A DNA stretch of 64,000 nucleotides from Cellulomonas sp. NS3 (GTDB lineage Bacteria; Actinomycetota; Actinomycetes; Actinomycetales; Cellulomonadaceae): contig NZ_CP103289.1 in the NCBI RefSeq assembly GCF_024757985.1, forward strand, positions 2,170,001-2,234,000, given 5' to 3'. The position numbers and the translations under genes were made by a program. Shown piece by piece: positions 9,497 to 20,187 of this stretch. Each line of letters opens with the position of its first letter. Within the stretch, counting starts at the first letter, position 1. Below the pieces are notes generated by a model. The model did not search any database and was not told the origin of the DNA. It worked only from the letters and a program-made list of their open reading frames with translations.

Positions 9497-10858
9497 ATGG
9501 ACCGTCGCATCTTCGGTCTCGAGACCGAGTACGGCGTCACGTGCGCGTCGGACGACGGGCGCGGCCTGTCCGCGGACGAGGTCGCCCGGTACCTGTTCCG
9601 CAAGGTCGTGGCGTGGGGGCGCTCGTCGAACGTGTTCCTGCGCAACGGCTCGCGGCTCTACCTCGACGTGGGCTCGCACCCCGAGTACGCGACCGCCGAG
9701 TGCGACGACGTGCGCCAGCTCGTCACGCACGACCGCGGCGGCGAGCGCATCCTCGAGGGTCTCGTCGCGGACGCGCAGCAGCGGCTCGAGCACGAGGGCC
9801 TCGCGGGGCGCATCCACCTGTTCAAGAACAACACCGACTCGGCGGGCAACTCCTACGGCTGCCACGAGAACTACCTCGTGCGCCGCCAGGGCGACTTCTC
9901 GCGGCTGTCGGACGTGCTCGTGCCGTTCCTCATCACGCGCCAGGTCCTCACCGGCGCGGGCAAGGTCCTCTCGACGCCGCGCGGCGCCGTGTACTGCCTG
10001 TCGCAGCGCGCGGACCACATCTGGGAGGCCGTCTCGAGCGCGACGACCCGGTCCCGGCCGATCATCAACACGCGCGACGAGCCGCACGCCGACGCGGAGC
10101 ACTACCGGCGCCTGCACGTCATCGTCGGGGACTCGTCGATGTCGGAGACGACGACGATGCTCAAGGTCGGCTCGACCGACCTGATCCTGCGCATGATCGA
10201 GGCCGGGGTCCCCATGCGCGACATGGCGCTCGAGAACCCGATCCGCGCGATCCGCGAGATCTCCCACGACATGACGGGCACGCAGCCGGTCGCGATGGCC
10301 AACGGCCGGTCGATGACGGCGGTGGACCTGCAGGAGGAGTACCTCGCGCGCGTCAAGGAGTTCGTGGACGCCGAGGTCGACGCGACGCCGGTCGTCAAGC
10401 AGGTCCTCGACCTGTGGGAGCGCGGGCTCCGCGCGATCCGGACGGGCGACCTGTCGCTCGTCGAGCGCGAGCTGGACTGGGTGATCAAGTACCGGCTCAT
10501 CGAGCGGTACCGCGCGAAGCACGGGCTCGAGCTGTCGGACGTGCGGGTCGCGCGGATGGACCTGGCGTACCACGACATCTCGCGCACCGAGGGGCTGTAC
10601 AACCTGCTCGCGGCGCGCGGGCTCGTCGAGCGCGTGACGACGGACCTCGAGGTGTTCGAGGCGACGGCGGTCCCGCCGCAGACGACCCGCGCGAAGCTCC
10701 GGGGCGACTTCGTGCGGCGCGCGCAGGAGGCCCGGCGCGACTACACGGTCGACTGGGTGCACCTCAAGCTCAACGACCAGGCCCAGCGGACCGTGCTGTG
10801 CAAGGACCCGTTCCGCAGCGTCGACGACCGGGTCGAGAGGCTCATCGAGTCCATGTGA
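9497..10858 (+). CDS. pafA: Pup--protein ligase PafA
   Basis: PafA uses ATP to phosphorylate the C-terminal Glu of Pup and joins it to substrate lysines. The start [14 protein letters not shown] carries the metal/nucleotide-binding Glu9. [14 protein letters not shown] holds Asp57, the likely catalytic base. [19 protein letters not shown] and [19 protein letters not shown] match the Dop/PafA family. A GAGGAGG ribosome binding site precedes the ATG, and 453 residues is normal. It lies 96 bases after prcA, past two hairpins, so it may be transcribed at a different level from the core subunits. Confidence 0.97.
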   Translation: MDRRIFGLETEYGVTCASDDGRGLSADEVARYLFRKVVAWGRSSNVFLRNGSRLYLDVGSHPEYATAECDDVRQLVTHDRGGERILEGLVADAQQRLEHEGLAGRIHLFKNNTDSAGNSYGCHENYLVRRQGDFSRLSDVLVPFLITRQVLTGAGKVLSTPRGAVYCLSQRADHIWEAVSSATTRSRPIINTRDEPHADAEHYRRLHVIVGDSSMSETTTMLKVGSTDLILRMIEAGVPMRDMALENPIRAIREISHDMTGTQPVAMANGRSMTAVDLQEEYLARVKEFVDAEVDATPVVKQVLDLWERGLRAIRTGDLSLVERELDWVIKYRLIERYRAKHGLELSDVRVARMDLAYHDISRTEGLYNLLAARGLVERVTTDLEVFEATAVPPQTTRAKLRGDFVRRAQEARRDYTVDWVHLKLNDQAQRTVLCKDPFRSVDDRVERLIESM

Positions 10859-10931
10859 GCGCCGGCGCCGTCGCGCCGACCCCGGGTGGGCCGTCCTGCA
10901 GCGCGCCCCCCGGGCCTGCCCCGGAGCCGTC

Positions 10932-10964
10932 GGAACGGGCGGTCCCGGGGCGCGAACCCGTTCC
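10932..10964 (+). terminator. Candidate terminator after pafA
   Basis: The perfect 8-bp inverted repeat GGAACGGG/CCCGTTCC with a 17-base GC-rich loop lies 74 bases after the pafA stop. No U-tract is seen. Confidence 0.3.
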
Positions 10965-11022
10965 CGGGCGCGCGGCGCGGCCCCGTACAGTGTGGGCCGA
11001 CATGCGAGCGGAGAGGAGCGTC

Positions 11023-11943
11023 GTGCGACGTCTGGGAGCCGTGGCGGTGGCGGTCGCGCTGCTGGTCACCGGGTGCACGGCACCCGAGGAGGAGACGCTC
11101 GACGTGGTCGTCTCGGGCGAGCCGGGGGAGCGCCCGACCGTCACCTACCGCACGCCGCTCAGCGTCGACGAGACCGTCTCGACGGTGATCTGGCCGGGGT
11201 CCGGCCCCGAGCTCGTCGAGGGCCGCCCCGCGCTGGTCGACTTCTGGCTCGAGGACGCGACGGACGCGACGGTCGTCAAGGAGAGCTACTCGACCAACCC
11301 GACGGCGCGCATCCTCTCGGCCGAGGACCTCGGGGAGGACCTCTACGAGACGCTGCGCGGCCAGCGGGTCGGGGCGCGGCTGCTGCAGGTCAGTCCGGCG
11401 CCGGGCAACGGCGCGGCGGACTTCCCCACGGTGACGGTCCTCGACGTGCTCCCGACGCGCGCCGCCGGCGAGGCCGTGCCGCCGCGCGAGGGTCTGCCGA
11501 CGGTCGCGCTCGCCGACGACGGCTCGCCGTCGATCACCCCGTCGGCCGCCGAGCCGCCCGCCGACCTCGTGACGCAGCAGCTGCTGCGGGGCACCGGCCG
11601 GCAGGTCGCCGAGGGCGACGTCATCACGGTCCAGTACACGGGGTTCTCGTGGACCACCGGCGCGCCGTTCGAGTCGACGTGGACGAGCGGCAGCCCGGTG
11701 TGGTTCTCGCTCGACAGCGTCCCGGCGTGGTCGGCTCTCGTCGAGCAGCCCGTCGGTAGCCAGGTCATGCTCGTCGTCCCGCCGTCCTACCCGCTCGGCG
11801 TCACGCAGAGCGAGGAGCTCCAGGGGCAGACCGTGGTGTTCGTGATCGACCTGCTCGCGAGCCGCGCGGCCACGACGCCCGAGGGGTCGGCACCCGACGC
11901 GACCGCTCCCGCCGGCGGCACCGACCCGACGACGGAGGGCTGA
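11023..11943 (+). CDS. FKBP-type peptidyl-prolyl isomerase, secreted lipoprotein
   Basis: Predicted extracellular lipoprotein that speeds cis-trans proline isomerisation. From the GTG at 11023 the protein begins with a short basic-hydrophobic signal ending LVTGC (lipobox, Cys18). The C-terminal part is an FKBP domain (GDVITVQYTGFSWTTGAPFEST through QTVVFVIDLL, with VMLVVPPSYPLG). A less certain, degenerate FKBP-like half precedes it. A GAGAGGAG site sits just before this GTG; an in-frame ATG at 11002 is the alternative start. The tail is Thr/Pro/Gly-rich. hisF starts 3 bases after its stop. Confidence 0.85.
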   Translation: MRRLGAVAVAVALLVTGCTAPEEETLDVVVSGEPGERPTVTYRTPLSVDETVSTVIWPGSGPELVEGRPALVDFWLEDATDATVVKESYSTNPTARILSAEDLGEDLYETLRGQRVGARLLQVSPAPGNGAADFPTVTVLDVLPTRAAGEAVPPREGLPTVALADDGSPSITPSAAEPPADLVTQQLLRGTGRQVAEGDVITVQYTGFSWTTGAPFESTWTSGSPVWFSLDSVPAWSALVEQPVGSQVMLVVPPSYPLGVTQSEELQGQTVVFVIDLLASRAATTPEGSAPDATAPAGGTDPTTEG

Positions 11944-11946
11944 GCC

Positions 11947-12717
11947 GTGACGCTCGCGCTGCGCGTGATCCCGTGCCTCGACGTCGACGCGGGCCGCGTC
12001 GTCAAGGGGGTCAACTTCGAGAACCTGCGCGACGCCGGCGACCCGGTCGAGCTCGCGCACCGGTACGACACCGAGGGCGCCGACGAGCTGACGTTCCTCG
12101 ACGTGTCGGCGTCGTCGGGCAACCGCGAGACCACGTACGACGTCGTGCGCCGGACCGCGGGGGAGGTCTTCGTGCCCCTGACGGTAGGCGGGGGCGTCCG
12201 GTCGACCGACGACGTCGACCGCCTGCTGCGCGCGGGCGCGGACAAGGTGGGGGTCAACACCGCCGCGATCGCCCGGCCGCAGCTCATCGCCGAGATCGCC
12301 GAGCGGTTCGGCAGCCAGGTCCTCGTGCTGTCGGTCGACGCCCGCCGGGTCACGGGCGGCACGCGCACCGACTCGGGGTACGAGGTGACGACGCACGGCG
12401 GCCGGCGGGGGACCGGGATCGACGCCGTCGCGTGGGCCGCGCAGGCGGCGGAGCTCGGCGCGGGGGAGATCCTGCTGAACTCCATGGACGCCGACGGGAC
12501 GACCGCCGGCTTCGACCTCGAGATGCTCGGGGACGTCCGCCGGGAGGTCCGGGTCCCGCTCGTGGCGAGCGGCGGCGCGGGGATGCCGGAGCACTTCGTC
12601 GAGGCGGCCCGGGCGGGCGCGGACGCGGTGCTGGCCGCGAGCGTCTTCCACTTCGGGACCCTCACGGTCGGCCAGGTCAAGCAGGCGCTGCGCGACGCGG
12701 GCGTGACCGTCCGCTGA
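11947..12717 (+). CDS. hisF: Imidazole glycerol phosphate synthase cyclase subunit HisF
   Basis: HisF joins ammonia from HisH with PRFAR to form imidazole glycerol phosphate and AICAR in histidine synthesis. It is a TIM barrel with catalytic Asp12 ([18 protein letters not shown]) and Asp131 (LSVDARR), and phosphate loops including VGGGVRS and [11 protein letters not shown]. The GTG start follows the FKBP gene stop by 3 bases, implying co-transcription. hisH and hisA are not beside it; hisI is 4.6 kb downstream. Confidence 0.96.
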   Translation: MTLALRVIPCLDVDAGRVVKGVNFENLRDAGDPVELAHRYDTEGADELTFLDVSASSGNRETTYDVVRRTAGEVFVPLTVGGGVRSTDDVDRLLRAGADKVGVNTAAIARPQLIAEIAERFGSQVLVLSVDARRVTGGTRTDSGYEVTTHGGRRGTGIDAVAWAAQAAELGAGEILLNSMDADGTTAGFDLEMLGDVRREVRVPLVASGGAGMPEHFVEAARAGADAVLAASVFHFGTLTVGQVKQALRDAGVTVR

Positions 12718-12739
12718 ACGCCGCGCCCCGGCGTCGGAC

Positions 12740-12772
12740 GGGCCGCGCGAGCGCCCCGTCCCCCCGCGGCCC
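12740..12772. terminator. Candidate bidirectional terminator between convergent genes
   Basis: Arms GGGCCGCG (12740-12747) and CGCGGCCC (12765-12772) with a 17-base loop lie between the convergent hisF and TIGR03085-family genes. A smaller ACGCCG/CGGCGT hairpin directly follows the hisF stop. Confidence 0.35.
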
Positions 12773-12810
12773 GCGCCACCGGGCGCCGAGCGGCACGCTC
12801 CGCGGGACCG

Positions 12811-13458
12811 TCAGCGGAACGGCAGCGCCTCGCGCACGGCGTCGACGTCCTGCGCGGCCCCCTCGACCGTGACCTGCGTGGCGGTGCCCCGGCCGAAGCC
12901 GTGCAGCAGCAGGTCCGCGACCGACCCGCGCACGACGACCGTCCCGAACCCGCGCGCCGGCCGCTTGACGACCCGCCGCACGCCGTCGGGACGCACGAGC
13001 ACGACGCCGGCGGCGACCTTGCGGTAGGTCAGCCGGGCCGCGCGCAGCAGCTGCGACCACAGGGCGTGCTCGCGCTCGGGCTCGAGCTCGCGGTCCGTCA
13101 CGGTCCCGGACCCGCGCCGCACGTCCTCGGTGTGCACGAAGAACTCGACGAGGTTGGCCGCGTCGCCCGCCCACGTCATCGGGTGCCAGGCGGGCGGCTC
13201 GGCGGCGACGCGCGCGACGAGGTCACGGAACCCGCCCTCGCTCAGCCCGGCCTGCGCCAGGTCCTCGATGGCCCGCTCGGCGCGGCCGGCGAGCGGCGGC
13301 ACGGCGAGCCCGGCGGGCACGACGAGCGAGCTCTCGCGCAGCACCACGTGCGCGGCCAGGTGGCGCGCCTGCCACCCCTCGCACAGCGTCGGGGCGTCGG
13401 GACCCGCGTCGGTCAGGGCCTGCGCGAGCTCGCGTCGTTCGAGGGTGTGCCACGTCAT
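12811..13458 (-). CDS. TIGR03085-family metal-binding protein (DinB/maleylpyruvate isomerase-like)
   Basis: A 215-residue protein of an actinobacterial family related to the mycothiol-dependent maleylpyruvate isomerase/DinB helical fold. The N-terminus has LERRELAQALTDAGPDAPTLCEGW and RHLAAHVVLRE, where conserved His residues bind metal in the family, then AANLVEFFVHTEDVRRG. The C-terminal half (VVKRPARGFGTVVVRGSVADLLLHGFGR) resembles the usual second domain. The substrate is unknown; a mycothiol-linked transferase is only a guess. It is convergent with hisF and divergent from the ABC exporter. Confidence 0.75.
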   Translation of the reverse strand: MTWHTLERRELAQALTDAGPDAPTLCEGWQARHLAAHVVLRESSLVVPAGLAVPPLAGRAERAIEDLAQAGLSEGGFRDLVARVAAEPPAWHPMTWAGDAANLVEFFVHTEDVRRGSGTVTDRELEPEREHALWSQLLRAARLTYRKVAAGVVLVRPDGVRRVVKRPARGFGTVVVRGSVADLLLHGFGRGTATQVTVEGAAQDVDAVREALPFR

Positions 13459-13522
13459 CCGGGCATCGTCGCACGTGCGTGAGACGATGGTGCGATCCCC
13501 GCCCGCCCCGGAAGGACCTGCT

Positions 13523-15411
13523 GTGCCCACGCGTGCCCGACCCCCCGCCGGGGTCGCCCTGACCGGTTCCGTCGCGCGCCGGTCGGTCCAGCTCCTCGTC
13601 CGGGGCATGGTGTCCCAGCCCTGGACGTACACCTGGGCGGTCCTGCTGTCCGCCGCCTTCGGCACGCTGACCGTCATGGTGAGCCGGGTGCTCGGCTGGG
13701 TCACCGACGGCGTCGTCGTCCCGGCGATCGACGGCTCGGCGGACGCGCGCGGACGGATCTGGCAGGCGGGCCTCGCGCTCGCCGCGGTCGCCCTCGCCCT
13801 CGCCCTCGCGGTGGCGGGCCGGCGCATCTTCGCGGGGATGGGCGTCGCGGACCAGCAGGCGACCAGCGCGTGCGGGTCACGCGTCAGTACCTGCGCCTGC
13901 CGATGTCGTGGCACCGCCGCCACCCCACCGGCCAGCTCCTCGCGAACGCGAGCTCGGACGTCGAGGCCTCGACGTCGGTGTTCAACCCGCTGCCGTTCGC
14001 GCTCGGGGTCGTCGTGATGATCCTGGTCGCGGCCGTCGGGCTGCTGCGCACCGACGTGTGGCTCGCGCTCGCGGCGCTCGTCGTCATCCCGCTCGCGGTC
14101 GTCGCGAACGTCGTGTTCCAGCGCCGGATGTCGCCGGCGATCACGCGCGCGCAGCAGCTGCGCTCCGAGGTCTCCGACATCGCGCACGAGAGCTTCGAGG
14201 CGGGCGTGCTGGTCAAGTCGCTCGGGACCGAGGACCGCGAGGTCGTGCGGTTCGCCGAGCGCGCGGGGCAGCTGCGGGACGCGAACATCCGGGTCGGTGT
14301 GGTCCGGGCGCTGTTCGACCCGGTGATCGACGTGCTGCCCGGCATCGGGACGCTGCTCGTGCTGCTCGTCGGCGCGGTGCGCGTGGCCGACGGCGCGGTC
14401 GGCACGGGTGACGTCGTGGCCGCCGCGTACCTGCTCACGATGCTCGGGGTGCCGGTCCGCGCGTTCGGGTGGGTGCTCGGTGAGCTGCCGCGCTCGCTCG
14501 TCGGCTTCGACCGCGTCGCGCGCGTGCTCGACTCCTCGGCCGTGCCCGTCGACGGACGCACGGAGCTGCCCCGCGGGGCGGCGGGCGCCCACGCCCGGAT
14601 GCGGGGCGTCGGGGTCCGGGTCGGCTCGGGCGAGACCGCGGCCGACCTGCTCGTGGACGTCGACCTCGACGTCGCGCCCGGTCGGACGGTCGCGGTCGTC
14701 GGCTCGACGGGTGCGGGCAAGACGACGCTCGTGTCGCTGTTCAGCCGGCTGTCCGACCCGACGACGGGGACCGTGCTGCTCGACGGGCAGGACCTGCGCG
14801 ACGTGCGGCCCGCCGACATCGCGGCGCAGGTGGCCCTCGTCGCGCAGTCGACCTTCGTCTTCGAGGACTCGGTGCGCGCCAACGTCACCCTGTGCGACGA
14901 CGACGACCCCCAGGCGCCGACGGACGCGCAGGTCTGGGCGGCGCTCGCCGCCGCGCACGTCGACGACGTGGTGCGCGCGCTGCCCGGCGGGCTCGACGCC
15001 CGGCTCGGGGAGCGCGGGTCCAACCTCTCGGGCGGCCAGCGCCAGCGGATCGCCCTCGCGCGTGCCCTCGTGCGGTCCCCGCGCCTGCTCGTGCTCGACG
15101 ACGCGACGTCCGCGGTCGACCCCGGCATCGAGCAGGCGATCCTCACGGGCCTGCGCCCGCGGGAGGGCGGCGCGCCGGGGTCTGTGAGCGTGCTCATGGT
15201 GGCGTACCGCATGTCGTCGGTGCTGCTCGCCGACGAGGTGGTGCACCTCGAGAACGGCCGCGTCGTCGACCAGGGGACGCACGGGGAGCTGCTCGCGCGC
15301 GACCCCGGCTACCGGGCCCTGGCGACGGCGTACGAGCAGGAGTCGCTGCGCCGTGCGCGCGCGGCGGCCGACGCGCTCGACGACGAGGCCGACGCGGGGG
15401 TGGCCCGATGA
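13523..15411 (+). pseudogene. ABC exporter half-transporter A, interrupted by an apparent -1 frameshift
   Basis: Membrane domain plus nucleotide-binding domain of an ABC exporter. The N-terminal part (GTG 13523 after a GGAAGGA site) reads through VADQQA near 13860 and then goes out of register. The family sequence resumes as VRVTRQYLRLPMSWHRRHPTG in another frame from 13870. One extra base after about 13861 would restore one protein of about 629 residues. The NBD has Walker A GSTGAGKTT, signature LSGGQRQR, Walker B LLVLDDATSAVD (Asp for the catalytic Glu) and AYR in place of the H-loop His, so its own ATP site is degenerate. Either the gene is broken or the base call is wrong; if real, translation could restart at GTG 13870, giving 513 residues without the first membrane helices. 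The stop overlaps the partner gene. Confidence 0.8.
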
Positions 15412-17243
15412 GCCCGCGGGGGCGTGCGCCCGAGCCGGGCCCGCAGGCGTCGGCGCGCGGCATCTCCGCGACCGAGCTCGGCGTCCTCGCGACCCTGCGC
15501 CGCGGTGTCCAGGTCTCGCCGCAGCTGCTCGACGGCCTCGCGCTGACCGTCGTCCTCGCGGTCCTCGCCGCACTGGGCCGCGTGCTCGTGCCCGTGACCG
15601 TCCAGCAGACGATGGACACCGGGATCCTCGCCTCCGGCGGCCCCGACGTCCGGCGCGTCGTGATGCTCGTGGTCGTCGCCGCGACCGGCCTGCTGCTCGG
15701 CGCCGCGTGCTCGGCGCTGGTCAACGTGCGGCTCTTCCGCGCGAGCGAGCGGGGCCTCGTCGCGCTGCGCGTGCGTGCGTTCCGGCACGTGCACGACCTG
15801 TCGGCGCTCACGCTCGACGCCGAGCGGCGCGGTTCGCTCGTCTCGCGCGTGACGTCCGACGTCGACACCATCTCGATGTTCGTGCAGTGGGGCGGCATCA
15901 TGCTGCTCGTCTCGCTGCTGCAGATCTCGGTCGCGACGGTCCTCATGGCCGTCTACTCGTGGCAGCTCACGATCCTCGTGTGGCTGTCGTTCCTGCCGCT
16001 CGTGCTCGTCCTGCGCCCGCTGCAGAAGCGGGTCAACGCCGCGTACACGCTCGTGCGCGCGCGGGTCGGCGCGATGCTGGGTGCCGTGTCGGAGGCCGTC
16101 GTGGGCGCCGAGACCGTGCGGGCCTACGGGGTCCAGGAGCGCACCGGCCGGCGGATCGACGCGTCGGTCCGCGCCACGCGTCAGGCGATGGTGCGCGCGC
16201 AGAACGTCGTCGCCGTCGTGTTCTCGAGCGGGGTGCTCGTCGCCAACCTCGTGCTCGCGGTCGTCGTGGTGGCCGGCACGTACCTCGGCGTCGCGGGCGA
16301 CCTGACGGTCGGGCGGCTGCTCGCGTTCCTCTTCCTGGTCCAGCTCTTCACCGGCCCGGTCCAGATGGCGACGGAGATCCTCAACGAGCTGCAGAACGCC
16401 GTCGCCGGCTGGCGGCGGGTGCTCGCCGTGATCGAGACGCCGGTCCTCGTCCCCGACCCGGGCGAGGACGGCGTCGACTCCCCGCGCGGGCCGGCGACCG
16501 TCGAGCTGCGGGGCGTCGGCTTCGCCTACCCGGAGGGTCCGCCGGTGCTGCACGGCATCGACCTGACGATCCCCGCGCGCACCTCGGTCGCGGTCGTCGG
16601 TGCGACCGGCTCGGGCAAGACCACGGTCGCGAAGCTCGTCGCCCGCCTCATGGACCCGACGACCGGGCAGGTGCTGCTCGACGGCGTGGACCTGCGCCGG
16701 ATCCGGTCCGCGAGCCTGCGCGAGCGCGTCGTGATGGTGCCGCAGGAGGGCTTCCTGTTCGACGCGACGCTCGGGGAGAACCTCGCGTACGGCTGGCGCG
16801 GCGGCTCCGGGCCCGACGGCGTCGACGAGGTGCACCTGCTCACGGCGCTCGACGACCTCGGGCTGCGCGACTGGCTCGCGGAGCTCCCGCAGGGGCTGGC
16901 GACGCCGGTCGGCCAGCGCGGGGAGTCCCTCTCGGCGGGGGAGCGCCAGCTCGTCGCGCTCGCCCGCGCCTATCTCGCGGGCGCCGACCTGCTCGTGCTC
17001 GACGAGGCCACGTCGGCGGTCGACCCCGCGACCGAGGTCCGCATCGCGCGCGCGCTCGACTCGCTCACGCACGGGCGCAGCACCATCACGATCGCGCACC
17101 GGCTCTCGACCGCCGAGGCCTCCGACCTCGTCGTCGTGGTCGACGCGGGGCGCGTCGTGGAGACCGGGTCGCACGCCGAGCTGCTCGCGCTCGGGGGCGT
17201 CTACGCGGGCATGCACGGCTCCTGGGTGGCCCAGACGCGCTGA
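15408..17243 (+). CDS. ABC exporter half-transporter B (ATP-binding/permease)
   Basis: 611-residue half-transporter with an N-terminal six-helix membrane domain and a C-terminal NBD. Motifs are Walker [11 protein letters not shown]-loop VPQEGF, signature LSAGERQ (degenerate), Walker [14 protein letters not shown] with the catalytic Glu, and H-loop IAHRLST. Together with the upstream subunit this is a textbook asymmetric exporter: the consensus site is built from this Walker A/B and the partner's LSGGQ. The ATG overlaps the partner's stop (ATGA), implying translation coupling and a heterodimer. The substrate cannot be told from sequence. Confidence 0.9.
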   Translation: MSPRGRAPEPGPQASARGISATELGVLATLRRGVQVSPQLLDGLALTVVLAVLAALGRVLVPVTVQQTMDTGILASGGPDVRRVVMLVVVAATGLLLGAACSALVNVRLFRASERGLVALRVRAFRHVHDLSALTLDAERRGSLVSRVTSDVDTISMFVQWGGIMLLVSLLQISVATVLMAVYSWQLTILVWLSFLPLVLVLRPLQKRVNAAYTLVRARVGAMLGAVSEAVVGAETVRAYGVQERTGRRIDASVRATRQAMVRAQNVVAVVFSSGVLVANLVLAVVVVAGTYLGVAGDLTVGRLLAFLFLVQLFTGPVQMATEILNELQNAVAGWRRVLAVIETPVLVPDPGEDGVDSPRGPATVELRGVGFAYPEGPPVLHGIDLTIPARTSVAVVGATGSGKTTVAKLVARLMDPTTGQVLLDGVDLRRIRSASLRERVVMVPQEGFLFDATLGENLAYGWRGGSGPDGVDEVHLLTALDDLGLRDWLAELPQGLATPVGQRGESLSAGERQLVALARAYLAGADLLVLDEATSAVDPATEVRIARALDSLTHGRSTITIAHRLSTAEASDLVVVVDAGRVVETGSHAELLALGGVYAGMHGSWVAQTR

Positions 17244-17310
17244 CCGGGACGTGCGTCCGCAGGCGCGGCCGCTGCGGCGGCGTCGCGCGGCGTCGTGGGA
17301 GGATTCCGGC

Positions 17311-17745
17311 GTGGTCGCCTCGTCCGCGCCGTCCGTCGGCGCCCCCGTCCCCCCGTCCGCGCTGGACCCGCAGGTCGCCGCGCGCCTGAGCCGTGACGGC
17401 GCGGGTCTCGTCGCGGCGGTCGTGCAGCAGCACGACACCGGCGACGTCCTCATGGTCGGGTGGATGGACGACGAGGCGCTCGCCCGCACGCTGACGTCGG
17501 GCCGCGTGACGTTCTGGAGCCGGTCGCGCCAGGAGTACTGGCGCAAGGGCGACACGTCCGGCCACGCGCAGTACGTGAAGTCCGTCAGCCTCGACTGCGA
17601 CGGCGACGCCCTGCTCGTGCAGGTCGACCAGGTCGGCGCGGCCTGCCACACCGGGACCCGCACGTGCTTCGAGGCGGGCGGCCCGCTGCCCGCCGTCGTC
17701 GGCGTGCGCCCCGACACCACCCCGAGCACCGGAGGAGCGCGATGA
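17311..17745 (+). CDS. hisI: Phosphoribosyl-AMP cyclohydrolase HisI
   Basis: HisI opens the purine ring of phosphoribosyl-AMP, the third step of histidine synthesis. The 144-residue protein has [17 protein letters not shown], the metal-ligand region around Cys96 (LDCDGD) and Cys112/Cys119 ([10 protein letters not shown]). The GTG at 17311 is preferred because GGGAGG lies 8 bases upstream; an earlier in-frame start at 17251 has none. The stop overlaps the trpE start by 4 bases, tying a histidine gene to tryptophan synthesis as in many actinobacteria. Confidence 0.94.
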   Translation: MVASSAPSVGAPVPPSALDPQVAARLSRDGAGLVAAVVQQHDTGDVLMVGWMDDEALARTLTSGRVTFWSRSRQEYWRKGDTSGHAQYVKSVSLDCDGDALLVQVDQVGAACHTGTRTCFEAGGPLPAVVGVRPDTTPSTGGAR

Positions 17746-19313
17746 GCACCGCCACGACCCCGCCCCAGGCACCTGCGGTCCAGGTCCCGTGGGGCACGAC
17801 GTGGCCGGTGCTCGAGGAGTTCCGCGCGCTCGCCGCGGACCGGCGGGTCGTCCCGGTCGTGCGCCGCCTGCTCGCGGACGACGTCACGCCCGTAGGGCTG
17901 TACCGCACGCTCGCGCAGGGCCGCCCGGGCACGTTCGTGCTCGAGTCGGCCGAGTCCGACGGCACGTGGTCGCGCTACTCGTTCGTCGGGGTCCGCTCGC
18001 GCGCCACGCTCACCTCGCGCGACGGCCGTGCGGTGTGGACGGGTGACGTGCCCGTGGGCGTCCCGCTCGACGGCGCCCCCCTCGACGTCCTCGCCGGGAC
18101 GCTCGAGGTCCTGCGGACGCCCGCCGTCCCCGGCCTGCCGCCGCTCACGGGCGGGCTGGTCGGCGCGCTCGGCTGGGACATCGTCCGGCAGTGGGAGCCG
18201 ACGCTGCCCGCCGAGGCGCCCGACGAGCTGGGCGTCCCCGAGCTCACGCTGTGCCTCGCGAGCGACCTGGCGGTCGTCGACCACGTCGACGGGTCGGTCT
18301 GGCTCGTGGCGAACGCCATCAACTTCGACGACACCGACGAGCGCGTCGACGAGGCCCACGCCGACGCCGTCGCGCGCCTCGACGCGATGCAGGCCGCGCT
18401 GGCGACCCCCGCGCCCCCCGCGACCGCGGTGCTCGCCGACCTCGCCGAGCCCGAGCTCGAGTTCCGCTCGACCCGCGAGGAGTTCGAGCAGGCGGTGCGC
18501 GTGGGCCAGGAGGCGATCCGCGACGGCGAGGTCTTCCAGATCGTCCTCTCGCAGCGCCTCGACCTCGACTGCCCGGCGGCCCCGATCGACGTCTACCGGG
18601 TCCTGCGGACGATCAACCCGAGCCCCTACATGTACTACCTGCAGCTGCAGGACGCCGACGGCGGCGACTTCGCGGTCGTCGGCTCGAGCCCGGAGACTCT
18701 CGTCAAGGTCACGGAGGGGCGCGTCGTGACGTTCCCCATCGCCGGGTCCCGGCCCCGCGCCGCGACGCCCGAGGCGGACCGCGAGCTCGGCGAGGAGCTG
18801 CTCGCCGACCCGAAGGAGCGGGCCGAGCACATCATGCTCGTCGACCTGTCGCGCAACGACCTCGTGAAGGTGTGCGAGCCGTCGAGCGTCGAGGTCCTCG
18901 AGTTCATGGCGGTCAAGCGCTTCAGTCACATCATGCACATCTGCTCGACGGTCGTCGGGCAGCTCCGCGCGGGCGCCACGGCTCTGCAGACCCTCACGGC
19001 GACCTTCCCCGCCGGCACGCTCTCGGGGGCCCCGAAGCCCCGGGCGATCGCCCTCATCGACGAGATCGAGCCCGCGCGGCGCGGGATCTACGGCGGGACC
19101 GTCGGGTACTTCGACCTCGCGGGCGACATGGACATGGCGATCGCGATCCGCACCGCGCTCATCCGCGACGGCCGGGCCTCCGTCCAGGCCGGCGGTGGCA
19201 TCGTGGCCGACTCGGTGCCCGCGCTGGAGTACGAGGAGTCGCGCAACAAGGCCGCGGCTGCCGTCCGCGCCGTGCAGGTCGCGGCCCGGCTCCGGCCGGC
19301 GACCGGTGGCTGA
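17742..19313 (+). CDS. trpE: Anthranilate synthase component I
   Basis: TrpE converts chorismate to anthranilate with ammonia from TrpG, the committed step of tryptophan synthesis. The 523-residue protein has the feedback-binding LESAE motif near residue 70 and the chorismate-binding C-terminal domain ([67 protein letters not shown]). The ATG overlaps the hisI stop. No trpG lies in the window. Confidence 0.96.
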   Translation: MSTATTPPQAPAVQVPWGTTWPVLEEFRALAADRRVVPVVRRLLADDVTPVGLYRTLAQGRPGTFVLESAESDGTWSRYSFVGVRSRATLTSRDGRAVWTGDVPVGVPLDGAPLDVLAGTLEVLRTPAVPGLPPLTGGLVGALGWDIVRQWEPTLPAEAPDELGVPELTLCLASDLAVVDHVDGSVWLVANAINFDDTDERVDEAHADAVARLDAMQAALATPAPPATAVLADLAEPELEFRSTREEFEQAVRVGQEAIRDGEVFQIVLSQRLDLDCPAAPIDVYRVLRTINPSPYMYYLQLQDADGGDFAVVGSSPETLVKVTEGRVVTFPIAGSRPRAATPEADRELGEELLADPKERAEHIMLVDLSRNDLVKVCEPSSVEVLEFMAVKRFSHIMHICSTVVGQLRAGATALQTLTATFPAGTLSGAPKPRAIALIDEIEPARRGIYGGTVGYFDLAGDMDMAIAIRTALIRDGRASVQAGGGIVADSVPALEYEESRNKAAAAVRAVQVAARLRPATGG

Positions 19314-20031
19314 CGCGGGCCCCGGCGCGCCGGGGGGCACGGGGGACCGGGCGGGACGCGCGCCCGACGGCGCCACGCCCGACGCCGGCGCGCCCGCCGG
19401 GACGCCGTCCGGCGCGCACGAACCGGACCCGGCCACGACCGCGGCGAAGCCAGGGGCGCGACGGCGCGGGCGCACCGCGGGCCTGCTGGTCCTCGCCGCG
19501 CTCCTGACCGCCGCGTCGAGCGTGCCGGTCTGGTTGCGGGCGACCGGCTCGAGCGCCGTCCGGGGAGAGGTCGACGTCCCGGTGACGGGCACGCAGGCGG
19601 CCCCGGCGGTGCTGGCCGCCGCCGTCGCCCTGCTCGCGGCCGCCGCTGCGGTCGGGCTCGTCGGTCGCGTCGGCCGGTGGGTCGTCGCGGGCGTCGTCGC
19701 GGCGGCCGGGGCCACCGTGGTCGTCTCCGCGCTCACGGTGCTCGGCGACCCCCAGGGCGCCGCGCGCACGGTCGTCGCCGCGGTGACCGGCGTCGGTGCG
19801 CTCGCGGGCCCGGCGACCCCGACGCCCTGGCCCGTGGTCGCGGTCGTCGTCGGCGTCCTCGACCTGCTCGCCGCGGCCGTCGTCGTGGTGTCGTCGCGAC
19901 GCTGGGCCGCGCCGACGGCCCGGTACGGGACCGCCGAGGCGCGCGGCCGGGGGACCGCCGCCCCGCCGCCGGGCCCCGACGACGACCGCTCGGCGTGGGA
20001 CGCGCTCAGCCGGGGCGACGACCCGACCTGA
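19306..20031 (+). CDS. Trp biosynthesis-associated membrane protein (TIGR02234-like)
   Basis: Small membrane protein of about 241 residues found next to trpE in actinobacteria; its role is not established. After a hydrophilic Ala/Pro/Gly/Asp-rich N-terminus there are about four hydrophobic segments (from GLLVLAALLTAASSVPVWLR to VVAVVVGVLDLLAAAVVVV), then an acidic tail. The GTG at 19306 overlaps the trpE stop by 8 bases. WLRATG after the first helix is a typical family mark. Function is inferred only from position. Confidence 0.8.
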   Translation: MADAGPGAPGGTGDRAGRAPDGATPDAGAPAGTPSGAHEPDPATTAAKPGARRRGRTAGLLVLAALLTAASSVPVWLRATGSSAVRGEVDVPVTGTQAAPAVLAAAVALLAAAAAVGLVGRVGRWVVAGVVAAAGATVVVSALTVLGDPQGAARTVVAAVTGVGALAGPATPTPWPVVAVVVGVLDLLAAAVVVVSSRRWAAPTARYGTAEARGRGTAAPPPGPDDDRSAWDALSRGDDPT

Positions 20032-20149
20032 CGGGAGCCGTCGTCGGGCGGCCCCGGACCCCTGTCCCGCGGGTCACCCGGACGAGCGCCCGCGCACCGG
20101 CCCGCCCCGCCCGGGCACGCGTCCAGCCTGCTCAGCAGCGGCGTTCCGC

Positions 20150-20155
20150 TAGGGT
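20150..20155 (+). promoter_or_regulatory. -10 element (TAGGGT) before the HGxxPAAW gene
   Basis: TAGGGT lies 33 bases upstream of the ATG at 20188, the same hexamer as before pup. It could give the small membrane-protein genes their own promoter apart from trpE. Confidence 0.35.
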
Positions 20156-20187
20156 TGACCGCAGAAACACGATCGAAAGGCGCTGGC

